A stretch of DNA of 5,950 bases, from NCBI GenBank assembly GCA_025362825.1, contig JANYFF010000521.1, forward strand, positions 1 to 5,950, read 5' to 3'. Position numbers and translations under genes: made by a program. Shown here one piece after another: positions 5,581-5,950 of this stretch (position 1 is its first letter; each line of letters begins with the position of its first letter). The notes under the pieces were generated by a model. The model had not been told where the DNA came from and did no database searches. It worked only from the letters and a program-made list of their open reading frames with translations. The DNA is from Polaromonas sp. GTDB taxonomy: Bacteria > Pseudomonadota > Gammaproteobacteria > Burkholderiales > Burkholderiaceae_C.

Positions 5581-5594
5581 CCCGGAGTATTTCC

Positions 5595-5950
5595 ATGTCC
5601 AACCCTTCCAGCTTGTTTGGGGCAACCGATCTAGTCGTACCGTTTGAAAACCTGAGGATGACAGACGTCGAGGCCGTTGGCGGCAAAAATGCCAGCCTCG
5701 GCGAGATGATCTCGCAACTCCCCACCGGCCCCCAAGGCGTGCGGGTGCCCACCGGCTTCGCCACCACGGCGCATGCCTTCCGGGCTTTTCTGGCCCATGA
5801 CGGGCTGGACAACAAAATCAACGCCGTGCTCGATGCACTCGACACCGATGACGTGCGTGCGCTGGCGACCGCCGGCAGCCAGATCCGCGCGCTGGTCGAA
5901 GCCCAGCCTTTCCCGGCTGATTTCGAAAAAGCCGTGCGCGCAGGCTTTGC
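5595..5950 (+). CDS. ppsA: Phosphoenolpyruvate synthase, N-terminal part (3' end missing)
   Basis: The first 118 codons of a protein that is normally about 790-800 residues; the frame runs off the window end. PEP synthase (pyruvate, water dikinase) converts pyruvate and ATP to PEP, AMP and phosphate, the first step of gluconeogenesis from three-carbon compounds. The start at 5595 has GGAG (5584-5587) 7 nt upstream. The N-terminal nucleotide-binding domain is recognised by VGGKNASLGEMI (residues 28-39, including the lysine expected to contact ATP) and VRVPTGFATTAHAFRAFL (49-66), both hallmarks of the PEP-utilising dikinase family. The catalytic histidine and PEP-binding domains lie beyond the window. 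Divergent ppsR, its dedicated regulator, supports PEP synthase over pyruvate phosphate dikinase. Confidence 0.95.
   Translation, partial: MSNPSSLFGATDLVVPFENLRMTDVEAVGGKNASLGEMISQLPTGPQGVRVPTGFATTAHAFRAFLAHDGLDNKINAVLDALDTDDVRALATAGSQIRALVEAQPFPADFEKAVRAGF

Noticed and set aside
1..5950. tRNA, rRNA, CRISPR, insertion sequence, phage or toxin-antitoxin content
   Set aside because: No tandem spaced repeats, transposase or integrase motifs, cloverleaf-like segments or small paired ORFs were seen. Genes are housekeeping or redox enzymes with uniform base composition.

Overview
The window reads as ordinary chromosomal DNA from a GC-rich betaproteobacterium, most likely a member of the Comamonadaceae (Polaromonas/Rhodoferax-like). 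This rests on codon use, the protein sequences and two kinds of intergenic palindrome that I recall as common in that group. The placement is inference, since no search could be run. There is no sign of a phage, insertion sequence, CRISPR array, RNA gene or new defence system.

Layout from left to right. (1) 1-678 (+): the 3' part of a MetQ/NlpA-type methionine-binding lipoprotein gene, cut by the window start. (2) 805-1353 (+): a ChrR-type NAD(P)H-dependent FMN reductase with a TTG start, preceded by an 8-bp inverted repeat and followed by a perfect 9-bp hairpin. (3) 1452-2417 (-): dgoK, 2-dehydro-3-deoxygalactonokinase, convergent with the reductase. An 18-codon ORF just upstream ends in an ATGA overlap with its start. 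(4) 2475-2776: an intergenic stretch holding an inverted pair of a REP-like repeat and a strong, nearly symmetric rho-independent terminator. (5) 2777-3424 (-) and 3565-4470 (+): an AzoR-type FMN-dependent NADH azoreductase and a divergent LysR-family regulator. The 140-bp spacer holds a T-N11-A dyad overlapping a likely lysR promoter. (6) 4471-4584: a convergent spacer with a nested palindrome. (7) 4585-5406 (-): ppsR, the bifunctional kinase/pyrophosphorylase that regulates PEP synthase, divergent from (8) 5595-5950 (+): the 5' end of ppsA, its target, cut by the window end.

Two functional pairs stand out. PpsR and PpsA form an enzyme/regulator pair controlling the pyruvate-to-PEP step. LysR and AzoR look like a regulator and its divergent target, probably responding to quinones or electrophiles. 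The window also holds a second, unrelated flavodoxin-fold reductase (ChrR type). DgoK appears alone, without the rest of the galactonate pathway nearby. The points most worth checking are the coupled mini-ORF before dgoK, the two palindromic intergenic elements and the lysR-azoR operator.
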